Below, in pieces: positions 8,709 through 17,074 of a DNA stretch of 64,000 nucleotides (position 1 is its first letter; every line of letters begins with the position of its first letter). Made by a program: the position numbers and the translations under genes. Source of the stretch: Candidatus Riflebacteria bacterium HGW-Riflebacteria-2. Its GTDB lineage: Bacteria > Muiribacteriota > Ozemobacteria > Ozemobacterales > Ozemobacteraceae. The notes under the pieces are model-generated. The model had not been told where the DNA came from, made no database searches, and saw only the letters and a program-made list of their open reading frames with translations. Location: positions 54,171-118,170 of the forward strand of contig PGYA01000010.1 in assembly GCA_002839435.1 (NCBI GenBank), read 5' to 3'.

Positions 8709-10839
8709 CAAGAAAAGGCAGGAACTGATAATTCAGAATCTGCGCTCGATTTCTTCAGAAGTTCGTATGAAATCAATCGAGCAGCTTTTGCAGATTCCAA
8801 ACATGCCTGTGCCTGAAAAGATCAAGCATCTGCAGGTTGTGATCAATGATTCAGAACCAGAAGTCAGCAATATGGCTGCCCAAGCTGTTGCAAGTCTTTC
8901 TGGCCAGTCCATACCCGCTCCCGAAGACAGAGGAAATACTTCTTCTCCCGAAATTTCACTGCCCCCGGCAGAACCCGAGGTTCCAGTCGCGCCTGTCGCA
9001 GAAGAAAATATTCCGGCAGATTTTGGCGCGCCGTCATCTTCACCACAAGATTTTTCAGAATCTACGCTGCCTTCGATAGAGCCTGAAATTGCTGTTCAAG
9101 CTCCAATTCTGCCATCGGCCGCACCGACCACCGATTTGCCGACCGCACCTGCTGCCGCAGTTTCGCCGCCAGTTTTCGTCGCACCTCCTCCGCCGCCTTT
9201 ACAGCCGCCACCACCTCCGCAACCGCCGCTGCAGCCACCGCAACCTCTGGCTTCATCAGATATTCCGTCAGATTCTGACGCTGAAGTTTTTGTCGATGAC
9301 CCGCCAGATCCGTCTCTGCCAAACCTGGCAAAGATAACCCAGATTCCAGATATGCTTGCGCATATTCATGAGTTGGCCTGCAACCGGCCGTCCGGCCATG
9401 CGACTCAGCTTTTGACCATGGCGCGCAGTGGTATTGAAGAGGTTGCTTTAACGGCTTTGCAGGCTTTGTTAAATCTCAAGGATTATCGTGTCGCGCCTGA
9501 GATTCTAAAAATGCTGGGAGAAGACCAATATTCTTCGCAGCGCCGTTTTTTGATGCTCAAAATAATAATGGAGAGCAACCGGTCGATGCACGTTTCTTCT
9601 CTTGAACAGATACTGATGAGAGAAAAGGACGTAATCGTAAAATCTGGTCTGGTGAAAGTCTATGCCAGAAGCAGTGGCACGGCAGGCGTGGCGACTCTTA
9701 TCGCCTGTCTCCAGGATCAGGATGCCAGGGTTCGCGCCAATACTGTCGAAGTTATAGAAGAGCAGAATATCAAGGGTTGCGAGCAGAAAATCATCCAGCT
9801 GCTACAGGATCCCGAAAATCGCGTCAAGGTGAACGCGGCAAAATACCTGGTCAAGAATGGCTATCAGCAGGCTTTCATGACTTTGCGCAGCATGCTGGTT
9901 TCTTCTGAAGTCTGGTTGCGCGACAGCGTTATCTTTGCGCTGGGCGAAATTGGTGATCAAGCGTCTTTGACTCTGCTCAAGGCCGCGCTGAAAGATCCTA
10001 ACCAGGGCATCAGATTGAGTGTTCTCAAGGCCCTGGCCAGAATCAACAACAACACCGCCCGCCAGGTTCTCAAAGCTGCCTGTGGTGATCCAGATCCTGT
10101 TGTGGCGCAGGTTGCCAACAGTCTTTTTGAGAAACTAAAAAATACCCCGATACGAGAAGACATACGTTACGTGCCGAATGCAGCATTCGGCGCGGCTCCG
10201 TCGCAGCCAGCGCAGCCAGCTGCACCGCCAGTCCAGCCATCACCCTCTAATTTTTCGCAATCTCCGGTAATGCCTGCCATGGCTGACTTGCAGCCGACTC
10301 CGCCGGTGGCCCCGCCACAGGTGGCTGAGCCAGTTCCTGCTCCTCCGCCGCCAGCCATGCCCGAACCTGTCGCCCCGCCACTTCCATCTGCTCCAGCATT
10401 TTCTGCACCTCCGCCGCCTCAAATGCCGCCGCAGCCGATGACGCCGCTGGCTCCGCCCGCTCCGGTTGCCACGCCGCCACAGCCTGCGGCACCGGGTTTG
10501 CCACCCGTTCCGTCATCGCCGCCGCCAAGGCCTTCGATACCGGGTATGCCGAATTTTTCCAAGCCTCGTTCCGCCGACCTTTATGTGAAGCTCTGCTCTG
10601 ACAACGTCGAAGAGCAAAGGGCTGGTTCGCGTGATATCGCTTTTATTCTGGGTGATGACCAGATGATTCTGCTGAATAAGGCTGTTTTACTGGCAGACGA
10701 GAGCATCAGAATCAATGCCGTCAAAATTCTGTCACGCAAGAAGACCCCTGATGCGAAAGCACTTCTCGAAAAGCTTACCTCAGACCCGAACGAAACCGTT
10801 CGCTCGATGGCTGAAAAAGCTCTGGTCATGATGAAGTGA
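8701..10839 (+). CDS. Proline-rich HEAT-repeat protein
   Basis: The 712-residue protein has no signal peptide or membrane helix. Three HEAT-like helical blocks (about residues 1-75, 210-480 and 630-712, with repeats such as RVRANTVEVIEE and GIRLSVLKALARI) are joined by two proline/alanine-rich linkers (about 80-205 and 490-630, runs such as PPPPPLQPPPPPQ). HEAT repeats are protein-binding scaffolds, so an adaptor role is inferred. It overlaps the upstream mnmG paralogue by eight bases and the downstream one by four (GTGA), so the three are made together. No enzymatic motif is visible. Function unknown; a role in assembling the MnmE/MnmG complex is only suggested by position. Confidence 0.75.
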   Translation: MINKKRQELIIQNLRSISSEVRMKSIEQLLQIPNMPVPEKIKHLQVVINDSEPEVSNMAAQAVASLSGQSIPAPEDRGNTSSPEISLPPAEPEVPVAPVAEENIPADFGAPSSSPQDFSESTLPSIEPEIAVQAPILPSAAPTTDLPTAPAAAVSPPVFVAPPPPPLQPPPPPQPPLQPPQPLASSDIPSDSDAEVFVDDPPDPSLPNLAKITQIPDMLAHIHELACNRPSGHATQLLTMARSGIEEVALTALQALLNLKDYRVAPEILKMLGEDQYSSQRRFLMLKIIMESNRSMHVSSLEQILMREKDVIVKSGLVKVYARSSGTAGVATLIACLQDQDARVRANTVEVIEEQNIKGCEQKIIQLLQDPENRVKVNAAKYLVKNGYQQAFMTLRSMLVSSEVWLRDSVIFALGEIGDQASLTLLKAALKDPNQGIRLSVLKALARINNNTARQVLKAACGDPDPVVAQVANSLFEKLKNTPIREDIRYVPNAAFGAAPSQPAQPAAPPVQPSPSNFSQSPVMPAMADLQPTPPVAPPQVAEPVPAPPPPAMPEPVAPPLPSAPAFSAPPPPQMPPQPMTPLAPPAPVATPPQPAAPGLPPVPSSPPPRPSIPGMPNFSKPRSADLYVKLCSDNVEEQRAGSRDIAFILGDDQMILLNKAVLLADESIRINAVKILSRKKTPDAKALLEKLTSDPNETVRSMAEKALVMMK

Positions 10840-12716
10840 CGCCAGATTTTCAGGTTATTGTCGTCGGTGCCGGCCATGCCGGTTGTGAAGCTGCGCTCGC
10901 CTGTGCCCGCGCCGGCGTTTCTACCCTGCTGCTCACCATCAATCTCGATACCGTGGCGGCCATGCCGTGTAACCCCTCTGTCGGCGGCCAGGGAAAAGGC
11001 CAGCTCGTGCGCGAGATCGATGCGCTTGGTGGCGAAATGTCTGTTGTCGCCGATGAAACCAGTATCCAGCGTCGGCGTTTGAATACCCGCAAGGGTATTG
11101 CCGTGCAGGCAAACCGTTTTCAGTCCGACAAGGAAGCATATAGCCGGCGCATGTTGCAGTCGGTTCTCGAGCAGCCCGGTCTGGCAATCCTGCAGGCAAT
11201 GGTCGCCGAGTTGTATTTCGACAACAATCGACTGGCCGGAGTAAAAACTCTTGCCGGCGAGATCTGGCGGGCAAAGGCTGTAATTCTGACTCCCGGCACT
11301 TTTTTACGCGGTCTGATTCATATCGGCGAGGTGAATTTCAGTGCTGGTCGTGCCGGAGAACCGGCTGCGGTCGAACTTGGCCAGGCACTTGTCGAGGTTG
11401 GTCTGCCGATAATGCGCTTCAAAACCGGCACGCCGCCGCGTGTAGATGCTGCCAGTATAGATTTTTCAAACCTCGAGCGCCAGGAACACGAAGACGATAC
11501 CCCACCTTTTTCGCTGTGGTCTGACTCAGATATGAGCCTGCCATGTCGCCCCTGCTTTATCACCAGAACCACTGCCGAAACGCATCGGGTAATCAAAGAA
11601 AATTTCGGCCGGTCGGCGCTTATCGCCGGGCGTATAACCGGCACCGGCGCGCGCTATTGTCCTTCTATTGAAGACAAGCTCAACAAGTTTCCCGACAAGG
11701 AAACGCATAAGGTTTTTCTTGAACCAGAAGGTGCCAGTTCGCACGAATACTATCTACAGGGCTTGTCTACCAGCCTGCCTGAAGAGGTGCAGGAGATATA
11801 TGTCAAAACCCTGCCGGGCCTTGAGAACGTCCGCATTACCAGGCCAGGATATGGCATCGAATATGATATCGTCGATCCGCTCGACCTTTACCCGACTCTG
11901 ATGTCGAAGTCGATCGAAAATCTATTCCTGGCCGGCCAGATAAATGGCACTTCCGGCTACGAAGAGGCGGCTGCGCAGGGCATTCTCGCCGGTGTTAACG
12001 CGGCAGCAGTCGTGCGCAACCAGTCACCGCTCACTCTCGATGCCAACAGTTCCTATCTTGGCCTGATGGTTCAAGAAATAACGACTCTTGGCATAACCGA
12101 ACCATACCGGATTTTTACTTCGCGCTCGCCATTCCGACTTAATTTGCGGATGAGTAATGCCGAAGAGCGTCTTTCGGAAATCGCCTTCCGGCATGGCATT
12201 CTTTCGCAAGTTCGCTATGCCAGAGTTGATGCGCGGCAAAAGAAACTGGCCGGGCTTGAACAGAAGCTTCAGGCATATTCTGCGACTGCCGCTGCTTATC
12301 GAGAAGTTCTTCCCGCATGGTGTCTGCCGATACCGGCCGGTAATGTGACGGCAGCACAGCTGCTACGGCATCCAGAAGCCGAACTGGCCATGTTCACGCC
12401 TCTGTTCCCAGAAATAGCAGAGCTTGACCGTCTAGCTGTTCTCGAGATCGAAGCAAGAATCAAATACGCTGGTTACTTTGCTCAGCAGCACAAAGAATTC
12501 GAGCTTATCGAATCAATGCGCGCCATCAGTATCGACGAGAGTTTCTTTGACGAGATTCCTGATGCAGTTTGCAAAGAGGCACGCATGAAGATTATGGCGG
12601 TCAGGCCGGCAACCGTTGAAGCGCTGGCCTCCATCCCCGGAGTTCGTGCTTCTGACCTGACCCTGATTTTATTGACACTGCGCCGTCGGCAGCGCAACAG
12701 GGAACTCCACCGATGA
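10836..12716 (+). CDS. MnmG (GidA) paralogue 2, paired with rsmG
   Basis: The 626-residue second MnmG-family protein starts at GTG 10836, overlapping the HEAT gene stop, and overlaps rsmG by four bases. FAD motif GAGHAGCEAA (11-20), CNPSVGG with Cys45 and RYCPSIEDK with Cys275 are present. It keeps GGRAGEP-type (AGRAGEPAA), KTGTPPR, FITRTTAETH and EPYRIFTSR, all lost in the other copy, but has RKGIAV instead of SKGPAV, RFQ instead of RAQ, VQEI instead of VDDL and SNAEERL instead of DNADxRL. Thus neither copy is a fully standard MnmG and their deviations are largely complementary. Either could be the main MnmE partner, or both may work as a heteromer. Confidence 0.85.
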   Translation: MTPDFQVIVVGAGHAGCEAALACARAGVSTLLLTINLDTVAAMPCNPSVGGQGKGQLVREIDALGGEMSVVADETSIQRRRLNTRKGIAVQANRFQSDKEAYSRRMLQSVLEQPGLAILQAMVAELYFDNNRLAGVKTLAGEIWRAKAVILTPGTFLRGLIHIGEVNFSAGRAGEPAAVELGQALVEVGLPIMRFKTGTPPRVDAASIDFSNLERQEHEDDTPPFSLWSDSDMSLPCRPCFITRTTAETHRVIKENFGRSALIAGRITGTGARYCPSIEDKLNKFPDKETHKVFLEPEGASSHEYYLQGLSTSLPEEVQEIYVKTLPGLENVRITRPGYGIEYDIVDPLDLYPTLMSKSIENLFLAGQINGTSGYEEAAAQGILAGVNAAAVVRNQSPLTLDANSSYLGLMVQEITTLGITEPYRIFTSRSPFRLNLRMSNAEERLSEIAFRHGILSQVRYARVDARQKKLAGLEQKLQAYSATAAAYREVLPAWCLPIPAGNVTAAQLLRHPEAELAMFTPLFPEIAELDRLAVLEIEARIKYAGYFAQQHKEFELIESMRAISIDESFFDEIPDAVCKEARMKIMAVRPATVEALASIPGVRASDLTLILLTLRRRQRNRELHR

Positions 12717-13447
12717 ACGACGTCCGTATTTTAAGCGTTGTTGAGCCCTATGTTCAAAAGCTTGGGCTGCCTCTCGACCGCCAACAGCTCGAACAGCTGG
12801 AACTGCTTTCCTGTCTGATGCGTCAGGATCCTCTATACAAGAGTGTGTCAAAAATCTCTGACCCTGAAGAGGTTGCAGTAAAACACTTCCTGGATAGCCT
12901 GATTCCGCTTGCTCTTGCTCCAGCTGTCTGGCGGGCCGCGACTATTATAGATCTCGGCACCGGTGGCGGTTTCCCCTGCCTGCCGCTGGCGATTGCACTG
13001 CCCAAAAGCACATTTATTGCTGTAGACTCGCGCCAGAAGTCAGTGGATTTTGTCGCCAGAATGGCTGAAAAGGCTGGTATAAAAAATGTTAAGACCCGTC
13101 ATGCCCGCATTGAAGATCTTGGTCGCGACAAAGCTTTTCGGGAGCGTTACGACCTCGTGGTCTGCCGTGCCCTGTCGGCTGTACGCATTCTTGTCGAATA
13201 TACCTTGCCGCTGCTGAAAAACGGTGGGCAGGCTTTTTATTACAAGGGGCCAAAGCTGGAACAGGAGATGTTGGAAGCGGCCAATGCTTTTTGCGTATTT
13301 GGCGTTGCCGATTCAGATATTGAACTGCTTTCGCTTATGCCGCCAGAAGTGCCATATGAGCGCAATTTTGTGCGCATTTTGAAACGCCATTCGTCACCGG
13401 CCGCCTACCCGCGTAAGGCTGGTCTACCAGCTTCCCGGCCTTTGTAG
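12713..13447 (+). CDS. rsmG: 16S rRNA (guanine527-N7)-methyltransferase RsmG
   Basis: The 244-residue Rossmann methyltransferase transfers a methyl group from S-adenosylmethionine to N7 of G527 of 16S rRNA. The family pattern is clear: VKHFLDSL, then IDLGTGGGFPCLPLAI (SAM loop), AVDSRQKSVDF, VVCRALS and YKGP. The ATG overlaps the stop of the second mnmG copy, keeping the common mnmG-rsmG order. The C-terminus has a short extra tail after the usual RNFVRILKR end. The operon probably ends here; an inverted repeat follows. Confidence 0.95.
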   Translation: MNDVRILSVVEPYVQKLGLPLDRQQLEQLELLSCLMRQDPLYKSVSKISDPEEVAVKHFLDSLIPLALAPAVWRAATIIDLGTGGGFPCLPLAIALPKSTFIAVDSRQKSVDFVARMAEKAGIKNVKTRHARIEDLGRDKAFRERYDLVVCRALSAVRILVEYTLPLLKNGGQAFYYKGPKLEQEMLEAANAFCVFGVADSDIELLSLMPPEVPYERNFVRILKRHSSPAAYPRKAGLPASRPL

Positions 13448-13449
13448 CG

Positions 13450-13546
13450 ACATCTCTGCCATACTGGTTGATAGAGCGAGCTTTCGGCACGAATTGTTAC
13501 AGCAGGCTTTTATCAAAAAGCGCGCAGAGATGTACCGCTGTAGCGG
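13450..13546 (+). other. Structured intergenic element with 10-bp inverted repeat
   Basis: ACATCTCTGC at 13450-13459 pairs perfectly with GCAGAGATGT at 13524-13533. A smaller hairpin (GCTTTT/AAAAAGC, about 13506-13521) lies inside and another (CCGCT/AGCGG, 13535-13546) follows directly. It sits between rsmG and the rpmF promoter and contains no gene. It could be a 3' end structure of the rsmG transcript; there is no U-tract, so it is not a standard terminator. Confidence 0.45.
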
Positions 13547-13566
13547 CGGCAGGTTGTTTATAAATA

Positions 13567-13595
13567 TTGACTCAGACCGGTATATCTGCTATACT
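13567..13595 (+). promoter_or_regulatory. Sigma70-type promoter of rpmF-plsX
   Basis: TTGACT (13567-13572), 17-base spacer, TATACT (13590-13595), about 34 bases before the rpmF ATG. Both hexamers are one base from consensus. Confidence 0.75.
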
Positions 13596-13628
13596 CTTCA
13601 AACTTATTTCAATTCTGGAGGAAGTCAA

Positions 13629-13817
13629 ATGGGTGCCTGTCCAAAAAATAGAATTTCAAAACTCAGAGGTCGCAAAAGAAGAACGCATTACAAAGCGGCT
13701 CCAGTGGCTCTTGCCAAGTGCGCGCAGTGCTTCGAATCCAAGCGCCCCCATCACGTATGCCCGGCATGTGGCTATTACGGCAAAAAGGTTAAAGTTCTCG
13801 ACGTCGAAAAAGATTGA
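13629..13817 (+). CDS. rpmF: 50S ribosomal protein L32
   Basis: The 62-residue basic protein has the L32 pattern (MGACPKNRISKLRGRKRRTH) followed by a zinc ribbon with two CxxC pairs (CAQC and CPAC). It is part of the large ribosomal subunit near the peptidyl-transferase region. GGAGG at about 13617-13621 sets the ATG at 13629; a longer open frame upstream would run through the promoter. The rpmF-plsX-fab order is widespread and links ribosome and lipid synthesis. Confidence 0.96.
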   Translation: MGACPKNRISKLRGRKRRTHYKAAPVALAKCAQCFESKRPHHVCPACGYYGKKVKVLDVEKD

Positions 13818-13837
13818 TACCGGAAACAAAATAGCGA

Positions 13838-14857
13838 ATGAAAATCGCCGTTGATGTCATGGGCGGAGATTACGCCCCGCAGGAACTGGTATCAGGAGCA
13901 CGATCGTATCTTGAGTCAGGCGGTAGCGCCGAACTGATATTGGTCGGAAGAGAGTCCGCCATTCGCGAAATTATGCCGCAGCTCCCGAAAGGCTGCGAAA
14001 TCTTTGATACACCAGATTTCGTAGAAATGGGAGAAGCGCCAATGCAGGCTCTTCGCAAGAAGAAAAACGCCTCTATCGCGGTGGCGGCTCGTCTTGTACA
14101 TGAAGGTAAGGCTGACGCCCTCCTGTCTGCCGGTAGCACTGGCGCCCAGATGGCTGCGTCCTTTCTCGAAATTGGAAGGATCCCGGGGGTGGAGCGTCCT
14201 GCCATCGCTGTCATGTTGCCTTCTCCGCAAGACCATGGCGTGCTGCTCCTTGACGTTGGCGCCAACGTAGATTGTCGCGCCAATCATCTCTTTCAGTTCG
14301 CCCAGATGGGCTCAACCTATTATGAGCGTGTCTGCGGCATCAAACGGCCAAAAGTCGGCATATTGAGCATCGGTGAAGAAGCATCGAAAGGCAATGAGCT
14401 GACCAAACAAGTATATGACTCTCTGAAAGAGAGTTCTCTCAATTTTATTGGAAATGTTGAAGCCGACCATCTTTATTACGGCAAGGCACACGTGGTTGTC
14501 TGTGACGGGTTTGTCGGCAATGTGATTCTCAAGGCGAGCGAAAGTCTGTCAGAACTGATTCAGGGGCAGCTGTTTAAATCAGCCAAGGCTGCTTCTATCG
14601 CACCTGAGCAGTTGTTGCAGCTTAAAGCCGGGCTGAAAAAATTTAGCCCCGACGCCCCTGAATACAGTGCCGCTCCGCTACTTGGCATAGATGGCGTTTC
14701 TGTCGTCTGCCACGGCAAGTCAAAGGCTTCGGTGATTGCCAACGCTTTGACGCTGGCGACTAACTATGCTTCCACCGGTGTTGTTGGTATCATTCACAGT
14801 CAGGTTGAGCAAGAGGGCATGTCAGGCGAAGACGTGCCACAAAAAACGGCGGGCTGA
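13838..14857 (+). CDS. plsX: Phosphate acyltransferase PlsX
   Basis: The 339-residue enzyme converts acyl-ACP and phosphate to acyl-phosphate, the acyl donor for PlsY in phospholipid synthesis. It begins with the family signature MKIAVDVMGGDYAP and has AGSTGA, LLDVGAN, IGEE..KGN and VCDGFVGNV. It is peripheral to the inner membrane. The gene lies 20 bases after rpmF; unlike many clusters there is no fabH between plsX and fabD. Confidence 0.96.
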   Translation: MKIAVDVMGGDYAPQELVSGARSYLESGGSAELILVGRESAIREIMPQLPKGCEIFDTPDFVEMGEAPMQALRKKKNASIAVAARLVHEGKADALLSAGSTGAQMAASFLEIGRIPGVERPAIAVMLPSPQDHGVLLLDVGANVDCRANHLFQFAQMGSTYYERVCGIKRPKVGILSIGEEASKGNELTKQVYDSLKESSLNFIGNVEADHLYYGKAHVVVCDGFVGNVILKASESLSELIQGQLFKSAKAASIAPEQLLQLKAGLKKFSPDAPEYSAAPLLGIDGVSVVCHGKSKASVIANALTLATNYASTGVVGIIHSQVEQEGMSGEDVPQKTAG

Positions 14858-14970
14858 GGTCTGACTGCTGTTTTAGCCGGCTGATTGTTTTAAGGGAGAT
14901 CGTCGCTAAGGTGTTCGAACCCTCGACAAATTTCGGCTGCAGAAAGCTGTTTGAACAGGAGGCAAGTGAT

Positions 14971-15909
14971 ATGAGAGCACTGTTGTTTCCAGGGCAGGGG
15001 TCGCAAAAAATTGGCATGGCAAAGGCCATGGTCGAAAAATATCCCTGGGCTGCTGAAATGGCTGAAAAAGCTGATGCTCTGCTTGAGCGTCCAATCTCTC
15101 AAATTTGTTTCAATGGCCCCGAAGAAGAACTTAAAAAGACCATCAATACTCAGCCTGCCATTTTTCTGGCTTCGGCGATGCTTACCGAATGGTTACGTCA
15201 GAATAGATATGAATACGCGGTAACAGCTGGCCACAGTCTAGGCGAATACAATGCCCTTTTTGCCGCCGGTGTTGCCTCTTTTGACGATCTGATAAGGGTT
15301 GTCGCTGTTCGTGCGCACGCCATGGAAAAGGCCTGCCCGGCCGGAACTGGCGCCATGAGCGCTGTTTTGATGCTCGATCGCTGCGAAGTTGAACGCGTCT
15401 GCCAGGAAGCTTCGGCCGAAGGTGTCTGCGTTGTTGCAAATTTTAACTGTCCTGGCCAGGTTGTTATTTCAGGCTTGGCGGCCGCTGTTAAAAAGGCTGG
15501 CGAACTGGCCCTGAGCAAGGGGGCCCGCAAGGTCACGCCGCTCGAAGTTTCTGGCCCGTTCCATTCACCCTTGATGCAGAGTGCCAGAGATGAGCTGGCA
15601 ACAGCGCTTGCCGATGTCAGGTTTGTCGATGCCAGAGTCCCTGTTTATTGTAATATTGACGGTCTGCCGACTACTTCGGCGATTGAACTTAAAAATAAGC
15701 TTTTGCAGCAGATTACCGGCTCGGTTCGCTATGAAGACGCTGTTTTAAATATGATCAAACATGGCGTGAGCGAGTTCGTCGAAGCCGGTCCTGGCAAGGT
15801 TCTTGCCGGTTTGAACAAAAAAATAGCTGCCAGTGTGCCAACCCAGTTTGCTTCAGACCCGCAAAGCCTTTGCGCTCTTCTGCAGGCTACAATGGCCGGC
15901 GAATTTTAA
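14971..15909 (+). CDS. fabD: Malonyl-CoA:ACP transacylase FabD
   Basis: The 312-residue enzyme moves the malonyl group from CoA to ACP, feeding fatty-acid elongation. The start MRALLFPGQGSQ, the nucleophile motif GHSLGEY, a conserved Arg (VRAHAMEKA) and the active-site His in SGPFHSPLM are present. AGGAGG at 14957-14962 places the ATG at 14971; the open frame upstream to 14911 is not needed. It lies 113 bases after plsX and before the fabG promoter. Confidence 0.96.
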   Translation: MRALLFPGQGSQKIGMAKAMVEKYPWAAEMAEKADALLERPISQICFNGPEEELKKTINTQPAIFLASAMLTEWLRQNRYEYAVTAGHSLGEYNALFAAGVASFDDLIRVVAVRAHAMEKACPAGTGAMSAVLMLDRCEVERVCQEASAEGVCVVANFNCPGQVVISGLAAAVKKAGELALSKGARKVTPLEVSGPFHSPLMQSARDELATALADVRFVDARVPVYCNIDGLPTTSAIELKNKLLQQITGSVRYEDAVLNMIKHGVSEFVEAGPGKVLAGLNKKIAASVPTQFASDPQSLCALLQATMAGEF

Positions 15910-15911
15910 GC

Positions 15912-15940
15912 TTGACAAACAGGGTTAAAAGCAGTACAAA
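15912..15940 (+). promoter_or_regulatory. Sigma70-type promoter of fabG-acpP
   Basis: A perfect TTGACA (15912-15917), 17-base spacer, TACAAA (15935-15940), starting two bases after the fabD stop. The -10 box is weaker than the -35 box. It would let fabG-acpP be made above the fabD level. Confidence 0.65.
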
Positions 15941-15979
15941 ACAGGCTCCTGCATTTAATAAACAAACTATGAGGTAGGC

Positions 15980-16741
15980 ATGAACAGTCCAGTTATTAAC
16001 ACAAGCGAAATGCCGGCAGCTGTTGTAACCGGCTCTGCCCGTGGCATAGGCTTGGAAATTGTCCGCACGCTATGCGAAAGCGGCTATCGGGTGATGCTTT
16101 CTGATATCAATGAAGCCGGCCTTGCAACCGCAACAAAAGAGTTGACTGATGCCGGCATGACCGTGGCGTCTTGTGTTGCCGACGTTTCAAAGGCGGAAGA
16201 TGCTGACAAGCTTACCAACGCCACTCTTGAGGCTTTCGGGCGAATAGATCTTCTGGTTAACAATGCCGGAATTACCCGTGATGGTCTTATTATGCGCATG
16301 GATGAAGCCTCCTGGGATCTCGTCCTCAAGATAAATCTCAAGGGTGCGTTTCTTATGTCCAAAGCAGTTGTTCGCCCGATGCTCAAACAGAAAATGGGCG
16401 CGATCGTTAATATTTCTTCGGTTATCGGTCTCATGGGCAACGCCGGTCAGGCCAATTATGCCGCCAGCAAGGCCGGTCTTATTGGTTTCACCAAGAGTTT
16501 CGCCAAGGAATTCGGCCGCAAGGGAATCAGGGCCAATGCAATTGCCCCGGGCTTTATCAGTTCTGATATGACTGCCGTTTTGCCTGAAAAGGTTAAAGAG
16601 CAGATGCTGGCCCAGATTCCGATGAATACTTTCGGAAATCCCCGCGACGTTGCTAACGCCGTGGTTTTTCTTGCCTCAGACAAGGCGTCGTACATTACAG
16701 GACAGGTGCTGACCGTTGATGGCGGTATGGTGATGTCCTAA
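15980..16741 (+). CDS. fabG: 3-oxoacyl-ACP reductase FabG
   Basis: The 253-residue short-chain dehydrogenase reduces 3-oxoacyl-ACP with NADPH. The Rossmann motif is TGSARGIGLEI, followed by NNAG, the Ser in ISSVIGLMGN, the YAASK catalytic Tyr/Lys pair and the family end LTVDGGMVM. Compared with E. coli FabG it has a short N-terminal extension (about 11 residues). The cluster context supports a fatty-acid role over other SDR functions. Confidence 0.93.
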   Translation: MNSPVINTSEMPAAVVTGSARGIGLEIVRTLCESGYRVMLSDINEAGLATATKELTDAGMTVASCVADVSKAEDADKLTNATLEAFGRIDLLVNNAGITRDGLIMRMDEASWDLVLKINLKGAFLMSKAVVRPMLKQKMGAIVNISSVIGLMGNAGQANYAASKAGLIGFTKSFAKEFGRKGIRANAIAPGFISSDMTAVLPEKVKEQMLAQIPMNTFGNPRDVANAVVFLASDKASYITGQVLTVDGGMVMS

Positions 16742-16773
16742 TCGGTTTTTAAATTCTCAGGAGGAATTTTATA

Positions 16774-17013
16774 ATGAGTAACTATTTTGAAGAAATCAAA
16801 AGAATCGTAGTAGACAAGCTCCAGGTTGATGAAAAACAGGTCGTTCTTGAAGCCAGCTTTATCGAAGATCTTGGCGCTGACAGCCTTGATACCGTTGAAC
16901 TGGTCATGGATCTCGAAGAACACTTCGAAATCGAAATTCCAGATGAAGATGCTGAAAAGCTTAGAACTGTTAAAGACGCAGTAGATTACATTACCGCTAA
17001 AAAAGGCGCTTAA
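16774..17013 (+). CDS. acpP: Acyl carrier protein
   Basis: A 79-residue, acidic, four-helix carrier with the phosphopantetheine site [16 protein letters not shown] about eight bases before the ATG gives a strong start. It carries acyl chains between the Fab enzymes and to PlsX. A terminator-like hairpin follows 16 bases after its stop, a likely way to keep ACP more abundant than FabK. Confidence 0.97.
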   Translation: MSNYFEEIKRIVVDKLQVDEKQVVLEASFIEDLGADSLDTVELVMDLEEHFEIEIPDEDAEKLRTVKDAVDYITAKKGA

Positions 17014-17028
17014 TACCAGTCTCTGAAG

Positions 17029-17055
17029 CCTGTTTGGTTTTACCAGACAGGTTTT
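17029..17055 (+). terminator. Hairpin with short U-run between acpP and fabK (attenuator)
   Basis: CCTGTTTGG (17029-17037) pairs with CCAGACAGG (17043-17051) with one G-T wobble and a five-base loop, followed by TTTT. The short U-run suggests partial termination. It overlaps a possible upstream TTG of fabK, which argues for the later GTG start. Confidence 0.6.
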
Positions 17056-17074
17056 GTCTGCTTTGGAGCCCAAG

